A stretch of DNA of 64,000 nucleotides from Strigamia acuminata (taxonomy: Eukaryota > Arthropoda > Chilopoda > Geophilomorpha > Linotaeniidae): assembly GCA_949358305.1 (NCBI GenBank), contig OX442318.1:4388501-4452500 (forward strand), written 5' to 3'. The notes under the pieces are model-generated. The model was not told the origin of the DNA, made no database searches, and was given only the letters and a program-made list of their open reading frames with translations. Position 1 is the stretch's first letter. Every line of letters begins with the position of its first letter. This document shows positions 1 to 10,665 of the stretch, in pieces. A program made the translations under genes and the position numbers.

Positions 1-1
1 A

Positions 2-1068
2 AAAGATGAAGAGACCGCCGAAAAAGACGAAGAAACTGCTACAAAAGACGAAGAAACCGCCACAAAAGACGAAGAAACAGCCACAAAAGACGAACAGACC
101 ACCCAAACAGATGAAGACACCACAAAAACGGATGAAAAGACGACCCAAGCAGATGAAAAAGAGGAAAAAAGCGGCGAAAAAGACACAGAAAAGCCTAAAG
201 AAGACGCTGGAACTGAAGTTGACGGTGCTAAAATACTCAAAGTTGGCTGTGACGTTCAAGTATGCCAGGACTGCTATATCCCAAGCCGGAATATGATCAC
301 GTGCGGGTATGAATGGGTTGTTTACTGCGACAGCCGGACAAGAACCCCCTTTTGGACCGTCGAAAACATAACGCAATGCAACGTGCTGCAAGTCGCACAT
401 CGACATTGCGAAGCCTTCAGAGTGTCTTTTAAGACCCCGGTAGGCTTTCGATACGGACACCCGGATAACTGCAAGACGCTCGACATTGACCACATGTCCA
501 TACCCGCAGTTCGGACCGCCACCGAGGTCAGTGCAGCGCAGGAAAGCAAAGTATTAATTGTATGAATAACAAATTAATGATGTTATGGTTTTATCTTGCA
601 GACGACGTGTGAATGTTGCCAATACTCGAGTTTCTGGCCAGTTTTCCATCAGTATGTCAAGTTTCTGACGTCGTTTTATGCTAATGTGGAAGTGTGCTCG
701 GGTCTTTTGTATTTGCCAACGGAGTAAGCGGTGTTTTGGAGGGAATATATATTTTTTTGTGATTTATTTTTTTTTTTTTATTTAGGAAAAGTGAGGATGG
801 TGGTTGTAAAGGTTTGTCTGAAGAGGAATTGGTCCCGAGCCATTTTTTCAAAGTTATTCTGTGCAGAAATGCTGATGGGTTTTATAGATTTGAATGCTAC
901 AAGATCCCCAATGAGCCTATTGAGAGTGATGAGTGGATATGTTTGTCTCAATACTTGGTGTCGAGAGGTGATTTGGAAGCAGACACTGGGTTTAGTATAT
1001 TTCCACATATACCGATTTATTACACGAGGCAAGCTAGTACACATCCGGATTTTGAACCGTATTTGTGA
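2..1068 (+). CDS. Endonuclease G-like array copy 1 (5' partial)
   Basis: Exons are <2-526, 602-723 and 786-1068; the 5' end lies outside the window. The family descends from endonuclease G, a mitochondrial DNA/RNA non-specific nuclease. Exon 1 encodes a charged linker of KDEETAT repeats, then SRNMITCGYEWVVYCDSRTR and TPFWTVENIT, then AHRHCE where an EndoG would be expected to carry DRGH. Exon 2 encodes CECCQYSSFW and VCSGLLYLP. Exon 3 encodes PSHFFKVILCRN and YRFECYKIPNEP and ends in THPDFEPYL. The intron 1 donor is GAG|GTCAGT (phase 0). The intron 2 donor is GA|GTAAGC (phase 2). The linker repeats are not shared with the neighbouring copies. Catalytic activity is doubtful because the DRGH signature is missing. 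Confidence 0.8.
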
Positions 1069-1204
1069 GCAGTTGTTTGTTTGTGTGGAGCTGAAGAATT
1101 TGTATGCACTATTTTATTTCTCAGTTTGTAAATGGTTTAATTTATGTTCAGATAAAAATTTGTTTTTCTTTCTTGATTCAAATGACATTTTGTTTCATTA
1201 AAAA

Positions 1205-1465
1205 TCACACAAAAATCAACTAAAGATGTTTGAAAATCAACAAAAATGTTTGAAAATCAAAAAAAATGTTTGGAAATCAACAAAAATGTTTGAAAATCAA
1301 CAAAAATGTTTGAAAATCAACTGAAAATAGGTGAAAATCAACTGAAAATAGTTGAAAATCAACTGAAAATAGTTGAAAATCAACTGAAAATTGGTGAAAT
1401 TAACTAAAAATAGTTAAAACCCAATTAACAATAGCTGAAAATCAACAGAAAATAGCTGAAGAACA
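1205..1465. repeat. Tandem array, ~19-20 bp unit (gaaaatcaacaaaaatgttt)
   Basis: Degenerate head-to-tail copies of a unit like tgtttgaaaatcaacaaaaa, drifting into gtgaaaatcaactgaaaata, lie between copies 1 and 2. No coding potential is seen. Confidence 0.8.
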
Positions 1466-1601
1466 AGCTAAAAACAGCTTATGGTACCTTTTCCATTGGC
1501 TGCTGGCAATGACCAGATAAGACATCATGTAATGGTATCATTGGTCATTTCCTGCAACCGTCATCTCCATCTGGCGAGGTGGTGTTGGACTGGGCCATGT
1601 G

Positions 1602-1618
1602 GGTGCCCTCTTTTGCCA
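1602..1618 (+). promoter_or_regulatory. Shared upstream GC-rich motif, copy 2
   Basis: The sequence ggtgccctcttttgcca lies about 185 bp before the copy 2 ATG. It matches the array-wide consensus GSYGCYCTCKTTTGGC and has the same orientation as the gene. Confidence 0.5.
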
Positions 1619-1801
1619 TCTGTTGACATTTGTTCAGAGCGCCATTGTAGAAAGCATTGTTAACTGAAAAAGGAAGTTTTTATCAAAATTTTAAGTTTCT
1701 TCCATTCATATCAAACCAAAACCACATTTTCAAAATTTACTATACCCATAGGATCATCAGAGTGCTTACAATAACCAAAACTTTAACTTTGAATTCCAGA
1801 G

Positions 1802-3861
1802 ATGAGTAAGAGTAGACAACACTACAAGGCCACCATAGATAAATGGTGGGCCAATGCTGTCCAAGCTAAAGAAAACGTGAGCACAACCATCCAGGATGGC
1901 AGTGAAGTTTACCAAAAAAGAAATGAAAGTGAACCTCGAGATTACAGCGACGAAGATGCTGACAGCAGCGACAGTGAAGAAGATGCTGTTAATGTAAATG
2001 GCAGTGGAGATGATGAAATTGATGATGATGATGATGATGACGATGATTTTGTAAACTACGACCAAGATGTAGCAATAGCTCCTGTACTGCCGCGGGTTTT
2101 TCGCAATGGTCGCGTTCAGATGGAATTGCCAGGCATTGCCTACGTGCTACCGGTTGAAGTTATCCCCACGAGAAGTATTGTGTACTACAAAGATTATGTT
2201 GTATATGTGGACAGTCGACCGAAGACATCAGTCTGGGCTGTACAATGCATCAAGAAGGAAAATTGGGCAAAAGGAGAACATTGGCATTGCGAGTTGAATA
2301 GATTTGCTTGTAGTATGTCGTCCAATTTCCAGTTTGGGCGTCCAGAGAATTATCAAAGATTGACGCTAGTAAAGTTACTGTCGCATAAACTTCATAAAGT
2401 GGACGGAAAGGTGATAAATAACTCCTTTTATATTTGGCACCGTTGGAAAATTTACATCTATCGCCCTTGGCAAATTCATTTTGACGCCTCTGGCAAGTTT
2501 ATTTTTTCACGCCCTTGGCAAATTCATTTTTGACGCCCTTGGCAAATTCATTTTTGACGCCCTTGGCAAATTTATTTTTGACGCCCTTGGCAAATTCATT
2601 TTTGATGCCCTTGGCAAATTCATTTTTGACGCCCTTGGCAAATTCATTTTTGACGCCCTTGGCAAATTCATTTTTGACGCCCTTGGCAAATTCATTTTTG
2701 ACGCCCTTGGCAAATTCATTTTTGACGCCCTTGGCAAATTCATTTTTGACGCCTTTGGCAAATTCAATTTTGACGCCCTTGGCAAATTCATTTTTGACGC
2801 CCTTGGCAAATTCATTTTTGACGCCCTTCGCAAATTCATTTTTGACGCCCTTGGCAAATTCATTTTTGACGCCCTTCGCAAATTCATTTTTGACGCCCTT
2901 GGCAAATTCATTTTTGACGCCCTTGGCAAATTCATTTTTGACGCCCTTGGCAAATTCATTTTTAACGCTCTTGGCAAATTCATTTTTGACGCCCTTGGCA
3001 AATTCATTTTTGACGCCCTTGGCAAATTCATTTTTGACGCCCTTGGCAAATTCATTTTTGACGCCTTTGGCAAATTCAATTTTGACGCCCTTGGCAAATT
3101 CATTTTTGACGCCCTTGGCAAATTCATTTTTGACGCCCTTCGCAAATTCATTTTTGACGCCCTTGGCAAATTCATTTTTGACGCCCTTCGCAAATTCATT
3201 TTTGACGCCCTTGGCAAATTCATTTTTGACGCCCTTCGCAAATTCATTTTTGACGCCCTTGGCAAATTCATTTTTGACGCCCTTGGCAAATTCATTTTTG
3301 ACGCCCTTGGCAAATTCATTTTTAACGCTCTTGGCAAATTCATTTACAGCACAAATGAAAATGTTAATTTTTGTTAAATTTTTTTCTCCCAGATGGTATG
3401 TTCCTACTGCAACCATTCAAATTTCTGGAAGGTTTTCCACCAATACATTTGGTTCCTGCTAGAAATATACGACAAAGTAAATGTCTGTTCAGGTGTTTTA
3501 CATTTAAACAAGTGAGTCCTATTCTATTTATTTTGCTGTTTTGTTTAAATCTCAAACTAATTTAACTGTCTTTTACTATTGCACTTCAAGGGAAGATCAG
3601 CAAAAGGCAACTCACTTTTTCAAAGTGATTTGCTGTAAAAATCCGGAAGACTCAACTTACCGCTTTGAATGTTACAAAATAAGAAACGAGCGTATGACTG
3701 GCGAAACTCCAGAATTGAGAAAATATCTTGTATCCAGAGAGAAATTGGAAGAACAGTCAGGGTTGAAAATATTCAACCACGTCCGACAAAGCCGGATTAA
3801 AGAGCGAGAAACACATCTATTCTTCAAGCCGAAGAAAAACCACAAAGAACCCTCCAAATAA
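1802..3861 (+). CDS. Endonuclease G-like array copy 2
   Basis: Exons are 1802-2410, 3393-3511 and 3591-3861, giving about 332 aa. The predicted N-terminus MSKSRQHYKATIDKWWANAV lacks the hydrophobic segment of its neighbours. The ATG follows ttccagag, so an upstream coding exon is possible. The linker contains an aspartate run. The core is PTRSIVYYKDYVVYVDSRPK followed by TSVWAVQCI. The signature is EHWHCE, the only copy with W in place of R. Exon 2 has CSYCNHSNFW and VCSGVL. Exon 3 has THFFKVICCKN and YRFECYKIRNE, and ends in a lysine-rich tail with THLFF in place of THPxF. Intron 1 carries a 24-bp satellite of about 0.9 kb. Confidence 0.75.
2466..3346. repeat. 24-bp satellite in intron 1 of copy 2
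   Basis: About 36 copies of the unit tttttgacgcccttggcaaattca (core gacgcccttggcaaattca). Because 24 is a multiple of three, long reading frames stay open on both strands; these are artefacts. Variant units (gcctttggc, cccttcgc, aacgctctt) recur in the same order in two blocks. The gcctttggc variant repeats at a 312-bp offset (2,751 and 3,063), and the aacgctctt variant at a 360-bp offset. Confidence 0.95.
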
Positions 3862-4090
3862 AAACACGAAGCCAATTTATACAATCTTTTAAACCATTTA
3901 TATTTTCTGTTTACCAATAAAAATGTCGTTTAATTTGCACAGTCTTCTTCCTTTTCATTGGTCAATCATATGCAAACTGTCTTAACGCTTGGTGCATTTG
4001 GATTCTGTTCCCTATACTGTATCTTCTACAAGAATAAACCTCAATTATTATCTGAACTTTCCCAATAAAACCAACAATATTGAGACACAC

Positions 4091-4107
4091 TTGTCCCTCT
4101 CTTGACA
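4091..4107 (+). promoter_or_regulatory. Shared upstream motif, copy 3
   Basis: The sequence ttgtccctctcttgaca lies about 90 bp before the ATG and is a weak match to the array consensus. It is followed by ctattagcacttc and aaattccaagttta, which copies 4 and 5 also carry. Confidence 0.4.
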
Positions 4108-4192
4108 TCTATTAGCACTTCATAAGAACCATTGTTGCAAATTCCAAATTCCAAGTTTACTTTTTCAATTTTCACACATCAAAAAAATTGCA

Positions 4193-5924
4193 ATGAGTTA
4201 CATAAGACCATTATTTTTGGCACTAAATCTGGCAATTGGTGGATATCTATATGAATCTGTGACACACAAAAGCACCAACACAATCTCCAAATACCAACTG
4301 AGTTCAAACACTCCAACTGCACACTTGGGCCAACTTCAAACAGACAAATGGTGGAACAAATTTGCCAAAGTGAATGCCCAAACCAATCAGTGCCAATTTC
4401 CAACAGCCAAATGGTGGAACAAATTTGCCAAAGTGAATGCCCAACCCAATGAGTGCCAATTTCCAACAGCCAAATGGTGGAACAAATTTGCCAAAGTGAA
4501 TGCCCAATCCAATGAGTGCCAACTTCCAACAGCCAAATGGTGGAACAGATTTGCCAAAGTGAATGCTCAATCCAATGAGTGCCAATTCCCAACAGTCAAA
4601 TGGTGGAACAGATTTGTCAAAGTGAATGCCCTAATCAAAGAAAGTGCAGAAGACAGTGCAGATGGTAAGGAAAGTGATGTCCACAAGAAAGACAAAAAAA
4701 AAGAAAAAAAAGAAAAAGATAAAACAGACAAAAAAGACGAAAAAGATGAAAAAGACGAAAAAGACGAAAAACTAACAGTGGCAAAAGTACTTCCTCTTGA
4801 GAAGCAAATCGGATTGTCTAACATAACATCTCAATGCACTGCTTACGTGACGCCAATTGAAGCTGTTCCCTCGAGAAGTATCGTGATCTATCAAGATTAC
4901 GTGACATTTGTTGACAGTCGGACGAAGACGACGGTGTGGTGTATACAACGCATCACCAGGAGAAATTGGGCGATGACTGAACATCGGCATTGTGAAGAGG
5001 TCATGTTCGACTATGAAATGCCGGAAGACTTCGAAGTTGGACGAGAAGAAAACGACCAAAGATTGGATTTGATCAATATGTTGACAGAAAAAATAAGTGA
5101 AGTCAACGGAGAGGTGATGATGAATCTCATAAGTGAAAATATCATTTATTTGTTGATGTTATACAATTGGTTTTTTTGTTTTTACAGATGTTTTGCGATT
5201 CCTGCGATCGATCGAAATTCTGGAAACGTTTCCACCAGTATATTTTGCACCTGTTAGATACTTACGAAGAAGTGGCCGTCTGTTCTGGCACTTTGTGTTT
5301 AGACGAGTGAATATCACAAGTTGCCGGGCTGCAATCAAAAAGTTGTTTCTGCTTTCACTAACTGCATTCAAAAATAAAAATACAATCTTAGTTTAAGTGT
5401 ATTTTAAGTTTAAATTTTGATTTATTATAATAATTATAATTAATATAGTTTAATTTAATAAGTTGGATGGGAAACGATGTTATTTTTGTTTTAAAATTGA
5501 AGTAAAACACAAAATGTTTTAATTTTTGAATGCAGCTAGTGTCAGTGGGCATGCGCACAACTAAAAAACGTTTCAAAATACAATTTTAAACACGTTTTTC
5601 GAAATAATGCATTTAGACACTTTTTGGTTGCAGATGTATACTTTCAAAGCAGTATTCTAACAGAATTTGTTTATTTACGCCTGTAGACCAGAAAAGGAAA
5701 ACACCAGTCATGTTTTCAAAGTAATCTGCTGCAGAAATCCCAAAGAGCCGACATATCGGTTTGAATGTTACAAAATTCCGAATGAGCCAATGAATTGTAT
5801 TCCAAACTTAAACGATTATCTAATGACGAGAGAAGAGTTAGAAGCAATGACAGGCTTCAAGGTGTTTGAGGAGGTCCGAAATTGTGAAATCAGAGAAACA
5901 AGAACACATCCAGGCTTTATATAG
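4193..5924 (+). CDS. Endonuclease G-like array copy 3, with amplified KWWNKFAKVNAQ repeat
   Basis: Exons are 4193-5113, 5188-5306 and 5687-5924, giving about 425 aa. The N-terminus MSYIRPLFLALNLAIGGYLY is hydrophobic, like the mitochondrial signal-anchor of EndoG. Residues about 50-145 are five copies of a 21-residue unit starting KWWNKFAKVNAQ. A lysine/glutamate/aspartate run follows. The core is PSRSIVIYQDYVTFVDSRTK, then TTVWCIQRITRRNW, then EHRHCE. Exon 2 begins CDSCDRSKFWKRFHQY and ends VCSGTLCLDE. Exon 3 has SHVFKVICCRN and YRFECYKIPNEP and ends THPGFI. It is closest to copies 4 and 5. Catalytic competence is doubtful. Confidence 0.85.
4346..4620 (+). repeat. 63-bp in-frame coding repeat, five copies
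   Basis: Each 63-bp unit encodes a 21-residue KWW[N]-[K/R]FAKVNAQ...PTA block inside exon 1 of copy 3. Homologous positions in copies 4 and 5 hold a single unit (KWWDNFFKVNAQ, KRWNRFVKVKAQ). Confidence 0.95.
5360..5538. mobile_element. MITE with agctgcattcaaaaa termini, in intron 2 of copy 3
   Basis: The left end actgcattcaaaaat is inverted at the right end as atttttgaatgcagct. Internal sequence (gttttaaaattgaagtaaaa) recurs in reverse complement at about 55,588-55,738. Related terminus pairs lie in intron 2 of copies 4 and 5. Confidence 0.65.
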
Positions 5925-6100
5925 CACAAACTAGCTTTTCAACAACACAAATTTTACCAAAAATTTCCACCATCCATCATGTTTTGTTAAACCAAATACT
6001 GTATAAGAATATCCAACTGTCTAAACCAATAACAATTTTGTCTTTAATGTGTCATAAACTCAAATAAAATTGAAAAACATTGAAAAACCACATCCTGCAC

Positions 6101-6117
6101 TGCCCTCTTCTGTCCTC
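6101..6117 (+). promoter_or_regulatory. Shared upstream motif, copy 4
   Basis: The sequence tgccctcttctgtcctc lies about 85 bp before the ATG. It is followed by tattagcacta and aaattccgagttta, in the same order as in copies 3 and 5. Confidence 0.45.
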
Positions 6118-6199
6118 TATTAGCACTAAGTATCATTGTTTAATTAAATTCCGAGTTTATTTTGTCAATTTCCATCCAAATACATCCAAAACATAACCA

Positions 6200-7409
6200 A
6201 TGAGTTATACAAGACCATTTTACGTGGCATTAAGTCTGGCAATTGGTGGATATCTGTGTAAATCCGCGACATACAAAAACATCAATACAATTTCCAAATG
6301 TAATCCGAGTACAAAACCAGCCGGACACATTTGCAAACAAAAATGGTGGGACAACTTCTTCAAAGTGAATGCCCAGCCCGATGAACACGGTGACGACGAT
6401 CCGGACGAAAAAGACTTCGGCGAATCCGTAACAGTGGCTCACGTAATGCCTCTCGTCAGGAAAAACGGAGTGACGAACGTAAAATCTCCACACGTCGCGT
6501 ACGAGGCACCCGATGAAAACATTCCGACGCGAAGTACAGTGGTGTATCGGGATTACATCGTGATTGTCGACAGTCGGACCAGGACACCGGTCTGGTGTAT
6601 ACAACGCATCACGAGGAGGAACTGGGCGATCACCGAACATCGGCATTGTGAAGTGGTCACGTTTCAATGTAATATGCCGGACGGTGGCGAGATTGGACGA
6701 GAAGAAAACGTCGACAGAGTGGAATTGTCCAGTTTACTGGCGCAGAGAATATATGAAGTCTACGGCGAGGTGATGTATCTCGTAAGAGATAATATTTATT
6801 TGTTTATTGGTCTTTTATTTTATTTTTAGGTGTATTGCTACGCTTGTGAGAAATCCAAGTTCTGGAAACGTTTCCACGAGTACATTTCACATCTGTTGGA
6901 AATGTACGACGAAGTTAGCGTGTGTTCTGGCGTTTTGCGTTTAGACGAGTGAATTTTAATCTTTTTCTTGCTGGGCTGCATTCAAAATGTTGTGTTTTAT
7001 AACTTTGTATGTGTGTTTCTGCCTTGGCCCTTGGGTTTTTGTTTGTCATTTAGACATTTACCATATTTACATTCAATCTTAAGAGCAAAATACTTTGAAA
7101 TAACTTTTTGGATGCAGTTGGCTCGTTGCAAAGATTTATTTTGACCTAATTTGTTGATTTTATGCCAATAGTCGAGGATTGGCAAACCCTAGTCACGTGT
7201 TCAAAGTGATTTGCTGCAAAAATCCCGACGAACCAAATTACCGGTTTGAGTGTTACAAAATTCCGACCGATCCGATGTACCGTGTTCCAAAGCTGAAAGA
7301 TCATCTAATGTCAAGAGAAGAATTGGAAGCAAAGACAGGATTTAGGGTGTTTGAGCATGTCCAAAATTGGCAAATGAAACAGACAGAAACTCATCCAGGA
7401 TTTGTGTAG
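6200..7409 (+). CDS. Endonuclease G-like array copy 4
   Basis: Exons are 6200-6769, 6830-6948 and 7172-7409, giving about 308 aa. The N-terminus MSYTRPFYVALSLAIGGYL is hydrophobic. One KWWDNFFKVNAQ motif precedes a short acidic linker. The core PTRSTVVYRDYIVIVDSRTR is followed by TPVWCIQRITRRNW and EHRHCE. Exon 2 starts VYCYACEKSKFWKRFHEY (CxxC retained) and ends VCSGVLRLDE. Exon 3 has SHVFKVICCKN and YRFECYKIPTDP and ends THPGFV. This is the most compact intact copy and a good reference for the family. Confidence 0.85.
6974..7122. mobile_element. Degenerate MITE, agctgcattcaaaa family, in intron 2 of copy 4
   Basis: gctgcattcaaaatgttgtg at the left is inverted at the right as actttttggatgcagt. 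It occupies the same intron position as the element in copies 3 and 5. Confidence 0.45.
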
Positions 7410-7679
7410 CCAACAAACCAACACAAACCGCCATTTCTAATCTTACAAACATTTCATTTTTGTATAAAAATATCCACTTTTTGCACCAACCACAACAACA
7501 TTGTCTCTTATTCTTTAAAATCTCGCCAGTTAAGTGGAATTGTGACTGTTCGGACGGACGTCACGTGGTCAGGGGACCCACGCTACTTCCTGTTGGTCAT
7601 TTCCAGGGCCCACGCTCAGTTCTGGGGCCCGAAGCTCCACCTGGTTGCGCGCAGGGGCAGCCAAAAACCAGATCCTGTA

Positions 7680-7695
7680 GTGTCCTCTCTTGGCA
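7680..7695 (+). promoter_or_regulatory. Shared upstream motif, copy 5
   Basis: The sequence gtgtcctctcttggca lies about 95 bp before the ATG and is followed by attagcacttccttaagaat. The GC-rich stretch just upstream (about 7,515-7,670) is not shared with other copies and may be an insertion. Confidence 0.45.
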
Positions 7696-7787
7696 TCTAT
7701 TAGCACTTCCTTAAGAATCATTGTTCAATCAAATTCCAAGTTGATTTTTTCCCATTTTCATTCATCAACACATCAAAAACATTTCCA

Positions 7788-9053
7788 ATGAGTTGTACCA
7801 GATTATTATACGTGGCATTAAGTCTGGCAATTGGTGACTATTTATACGAATCTGCGACATTCAAAAACATCGAAACAAATCCCAAATGTCAGCCGAGTTC
7901 AAACACCCTAGCTGGATGCTTGTGCAGATTCACAGCAGATAAATACAAACGGTGGAACAGATTCGTTAAAGTGAAAGCCCAGCCCATTGACGATAATTCT
8001 GACGACAATGGCGACGATGAGGAAAGGAAAGCAGACGTTGGCGACGAAGTATCGGCGGCGCATGTGATACCCCTAATGACGCACAACGGAATAACTAACG
8101 TGAAATCTCCGTATTTTGCATACGTGATGCCCGATGAGTGGATTCCGACGAGAAGTATCGTCATGTATCGCGATTACTTCGTGTTTGTTGACAGTCGGAC
8201 GAAGACGCCGATATGGAGTGTTCAACGCATCTCGAGACGGAACTGGGCGCGCACTGAACATCGGCATTGTGAGCTCGTCACGTTTGAATATGAAATGCCG
8301 GAAGACTTCGAGGCTGGGCGAGAAACCAACAACGAAAGAGTGGAATTGGTCACGTTGTTGGCGAAAACTTCCATTAGAGTCGATGGCCAGGTGATGATGA
8401 TAATAGCGTTTATTTGTTGATGTGATATTGTGATACGATTAATTATTTTTCTAGGTGTTTTGCTTGATCTGTCTGCAATCGAAATTCTGGAAACGTTTCC
8501 ACGAGTACATTTCGCATCTGTTGGATATATACGAAGAAGTGGATGTCTGTTCCGGCGTTTTGCACTTAACCGAGTGAATGTTTAGTCACTAGTTGCTGGG
8601 CTGCATTCAAAAAGTTGTGTTTTAAGTGTGTCTTAAGGTGTTTCGGCTTTCGCAGAGCTTAATTCGTTGGTTTGAAATGATAATTATTAATTGCTGAATG
8701 GTTAAGAGTGGTTGGGTGTTTTGGGAAAAGCTTTTTGGATGCAGATGCAGATTTTAGTTAGTTGCAGACATGCAGAGCAGCATTTTTAAGCAAATTTGTT
8801 TATTCGTGCTTGTAGTGTACCGATGGAAAATCCTGATCATGTGTTCAAAGTGATTTGCTGCAAAAATCCCGGCGAGTCGACTTATCGGTTCGAATGTTAC
8901 AAAATTCCGACTGAGCCAATGCTTTGTGTTCCAAAGCTGAACGATTATCTAATGACGAGAGAAGAATTGGAAACGAGGACAGGGATTAAGGTGTTTGAGC
9001 ATGTCCGAAATTGTAAAATTAAACAGACTGAAACACATCCAGACTTTATATAA
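7788..9053 (+). CDS. Endonuclease G-like array copy 5
   Basis: Exons are 7788-8390, 8455-8573 and 8816-9053, giving about 319 aa. The N-terminus is MSCTRLLYVALSLAIGDYLY. A single KRWNRFVKVKAQ motif precedes an acidic linker. The core PTRSIVMYRDYFVFVDSRTK is followed by TPIWSVQRISRRNW and EHRHCE. Exon 2 encodes CLICLQSKFWKRFHEY and VCSGVLHLTE. Exon 3 encodes DHVFKVICCKN and YRFECYKIPTEP and ends THPDFI. Exon lengths 119 and 238 match copies 3 and 4 exactly. Confidence 0.85.
8599..8747. mobile_element. Degenerate MITE, agctgcattcaaaa family, in intron 2 of copy 5
   Basis: gctgcattcaaaaagttgtg at the left pairs with agctttttggatgcag at the right, at the position equivalent to copies 3 and 4. 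Confidence 0.45.
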
Positions 9054-9169
9054 GCAACAAAACCATAATTTTTGCAAATGTTTTCAAAAATCCAGCATTT
9101 TGATTAACCTGATTCTGTATATATATATAAAAAAAATCCACATCCACAATAATCTTGTCTCTTATCACA

Positions 9170-9300
9170 AAATTCCGCCAGTTGAGTGGAATAACCAATC
9201 ACAAACTAGATCCTTGCAAATATTAGCACTTCCTTAAGAATCATTGTTCGATTAAATTCCAAATTGATTTTTACCTTTTTCAATCATTAAATACCGGTAC
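9170..9300 (+). promoter_or_regulatory. Orphan copy of an array upstream region, no gene attached
   Basis: This stretch repeats the copy 5 upstream region (agatcc, then attagcacttccttaagaat, then attaaattccaaattgattt). It lacks the GC-rich core: where copy 5 has tgtagtgtcctctcttggca, this one has only ttgcaa. No ATG or hydrophobic leader follows; the upstream region of pseudogene copy 6 comes next. Confidence 0.5.
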
Positions 9301-9364
9301 AACAAAAACATAACCAATTTGTTTCTTATTCATAAAATTCCATATCAGTTGGGTGGAATAACCC

Positions 9365-9380
9365 ACTGCCCTCTTTTGGC
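9365..9380 (+). promoter_or_regulatory. Shared upstream motif, pseudogene copy 6
   Basis: The sequence actgccctcttttggc is a good consensus match about 90 bp before the first possible coding base of copy 6. Confidence 0.45.
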
Positions 9381-9465
9381 ATTTCTTAGCATTTCCTCGA
9401 AGCGCCGTAATAACATTGTTTAAGTTAAAACATGTCTGAGTCTAAATTCTAAGTTCTCTTCTCAT

Positions 9466-10204
9466 TTGTATAAATCAAATGCCAAAAACATTGCAAATGA
9501 ATTCAAAACGAACAATTTGTGGGTACTTGCACGAATGAAATTAACTCACCCAGCGATTAAAAAGACTGCTTATTGTACATCGAAGCAATGCATTCACAAA
9601 AATAGACAATCTTACAAGTCATCTCTGGGTAAATGGCCAAATAATCCAAGGAAAATAAATGCCGCCCCTGATGAAAACCGCAGCCAAAATAAACAACTTG
9701 GCAACCAAGTTGTCCAAGCTGAAGCTGAGGATGTCTATGATGAGGATGGTGACAGTCATGAGAGTGATGAGTGTGAGGATTGCAATAATGAGAATGAAGA
9801 TGAGGATGATGAGGATGTTAAGAACACTAAGCGTGATGATGATGTAGAAACAACACCTCTGGAATATCCCCTCACACAAAATAAAGCTGTTACTACCACC
9901 CAGGACAAATACTTACAGGTAAAATGCCCGACTTCCTTGTGTTTCCACCTTTACCGTAAGTTGTGTATTGTATTGATTTTTCTTTGTTAATATTTCCAGG
10001 ATATGAACCATGGCCACACCCGTCAAATTTCTTCAAGTTTATCCATTATCATATTAATTTTTTATTGGGATTAGACAAGCTAATAGATTTGTGATCCATG
10101 AAGGCCAGGTCATTACTTCAAAGTGATTTGATGTAGATTTTGATGGGCCGACTTACAATCAAAATGTATATATAAAGAGAGAAACAAATCTAAGCTTCAT
10201 ATGA
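9466..10204 (+). pseudogene. Decayed endonuclease G-like copy 6
   Basis: The leader region still encodes KWPNNPRKINAAPDEN and a long acidic linker (EDVYDEDGDSHESDE...). The SRTxTxxW/HRHCE core is missing. A decayed exon 2 follows at about 10,010-10,094 (SNFFKFIHYHINFLLGLDK, no VCSG, then a stop). A decayed exon 3 at about 10,111-10,204 reads HYFKVI, a stop, then GPTYNQNVYIKRETNLSFI. Deletions and stops make it a pseudogene. An expressed short acidic peptide from the first exon cannot be excluded. Confidence 0.7.
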
Positions 10205-10524
10205 CTGCAACTTCCACAGAATTGTCAATTGTTATAATATAATGTAAACAAGAAAACAACTCGTTTTGGCAAATTTTTAGAACATTTTACCCTGTTTCCT
10301 TACAATTTCAAGCTCTAGTTCCTGTTTCTTACGACAAATTCCACTAGAAAATTGTAAACTGAAAAGAAAAGTAAAATAAACAAGTGTTAAAAAGGAACAA
10401 TCCCAATTAATAAACCCAGAGATGTGTGTACAGTTGACAGCACACTGGATTAAGTCATAGTTTGTACTATTTGTACCCTAAGTTTGGTAATTTGTACTAA
10501 CTCCCTGCATTAAACCTCTGCAGC

Positions 10525-10540
10525 AGCGCCCTCATTTGAC
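10525..10540 (+). promoter_or_regulatory. Shared upstream motif, copy 7
   Basis: The sequence agcgccctcatttgac lies about 125 bp before the ATG and is a strong consensus match. Confidence 0.5.
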
Positions 10541-10665
10541 AACATTCGTCTTTTCAACGCTGTAGGTTCCAGCCTCGGTTCCAGCATTAGTGTCCAAAAT
10601 GAGACACTATTATCTCATTTTTAAATCATTTAGTTTATTTAGTTCAAAATTCCGAGTTGCATAGC

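Noticed and set aside
1205-1465. CRISPR-like array of short repeats
   Set aside because: The units are contiguous with no unique spacers, and the genome is eukaryotic. The same applies to the other short-period arrays here.
2481-3462. Very long reading frames on both strands (LGKFIFDA, VKNEFAKG and similar repeats)
   Set aside because: They result from a 24-bp satellite whose period is a multiple of three. The stretch is the intron of copy 2.
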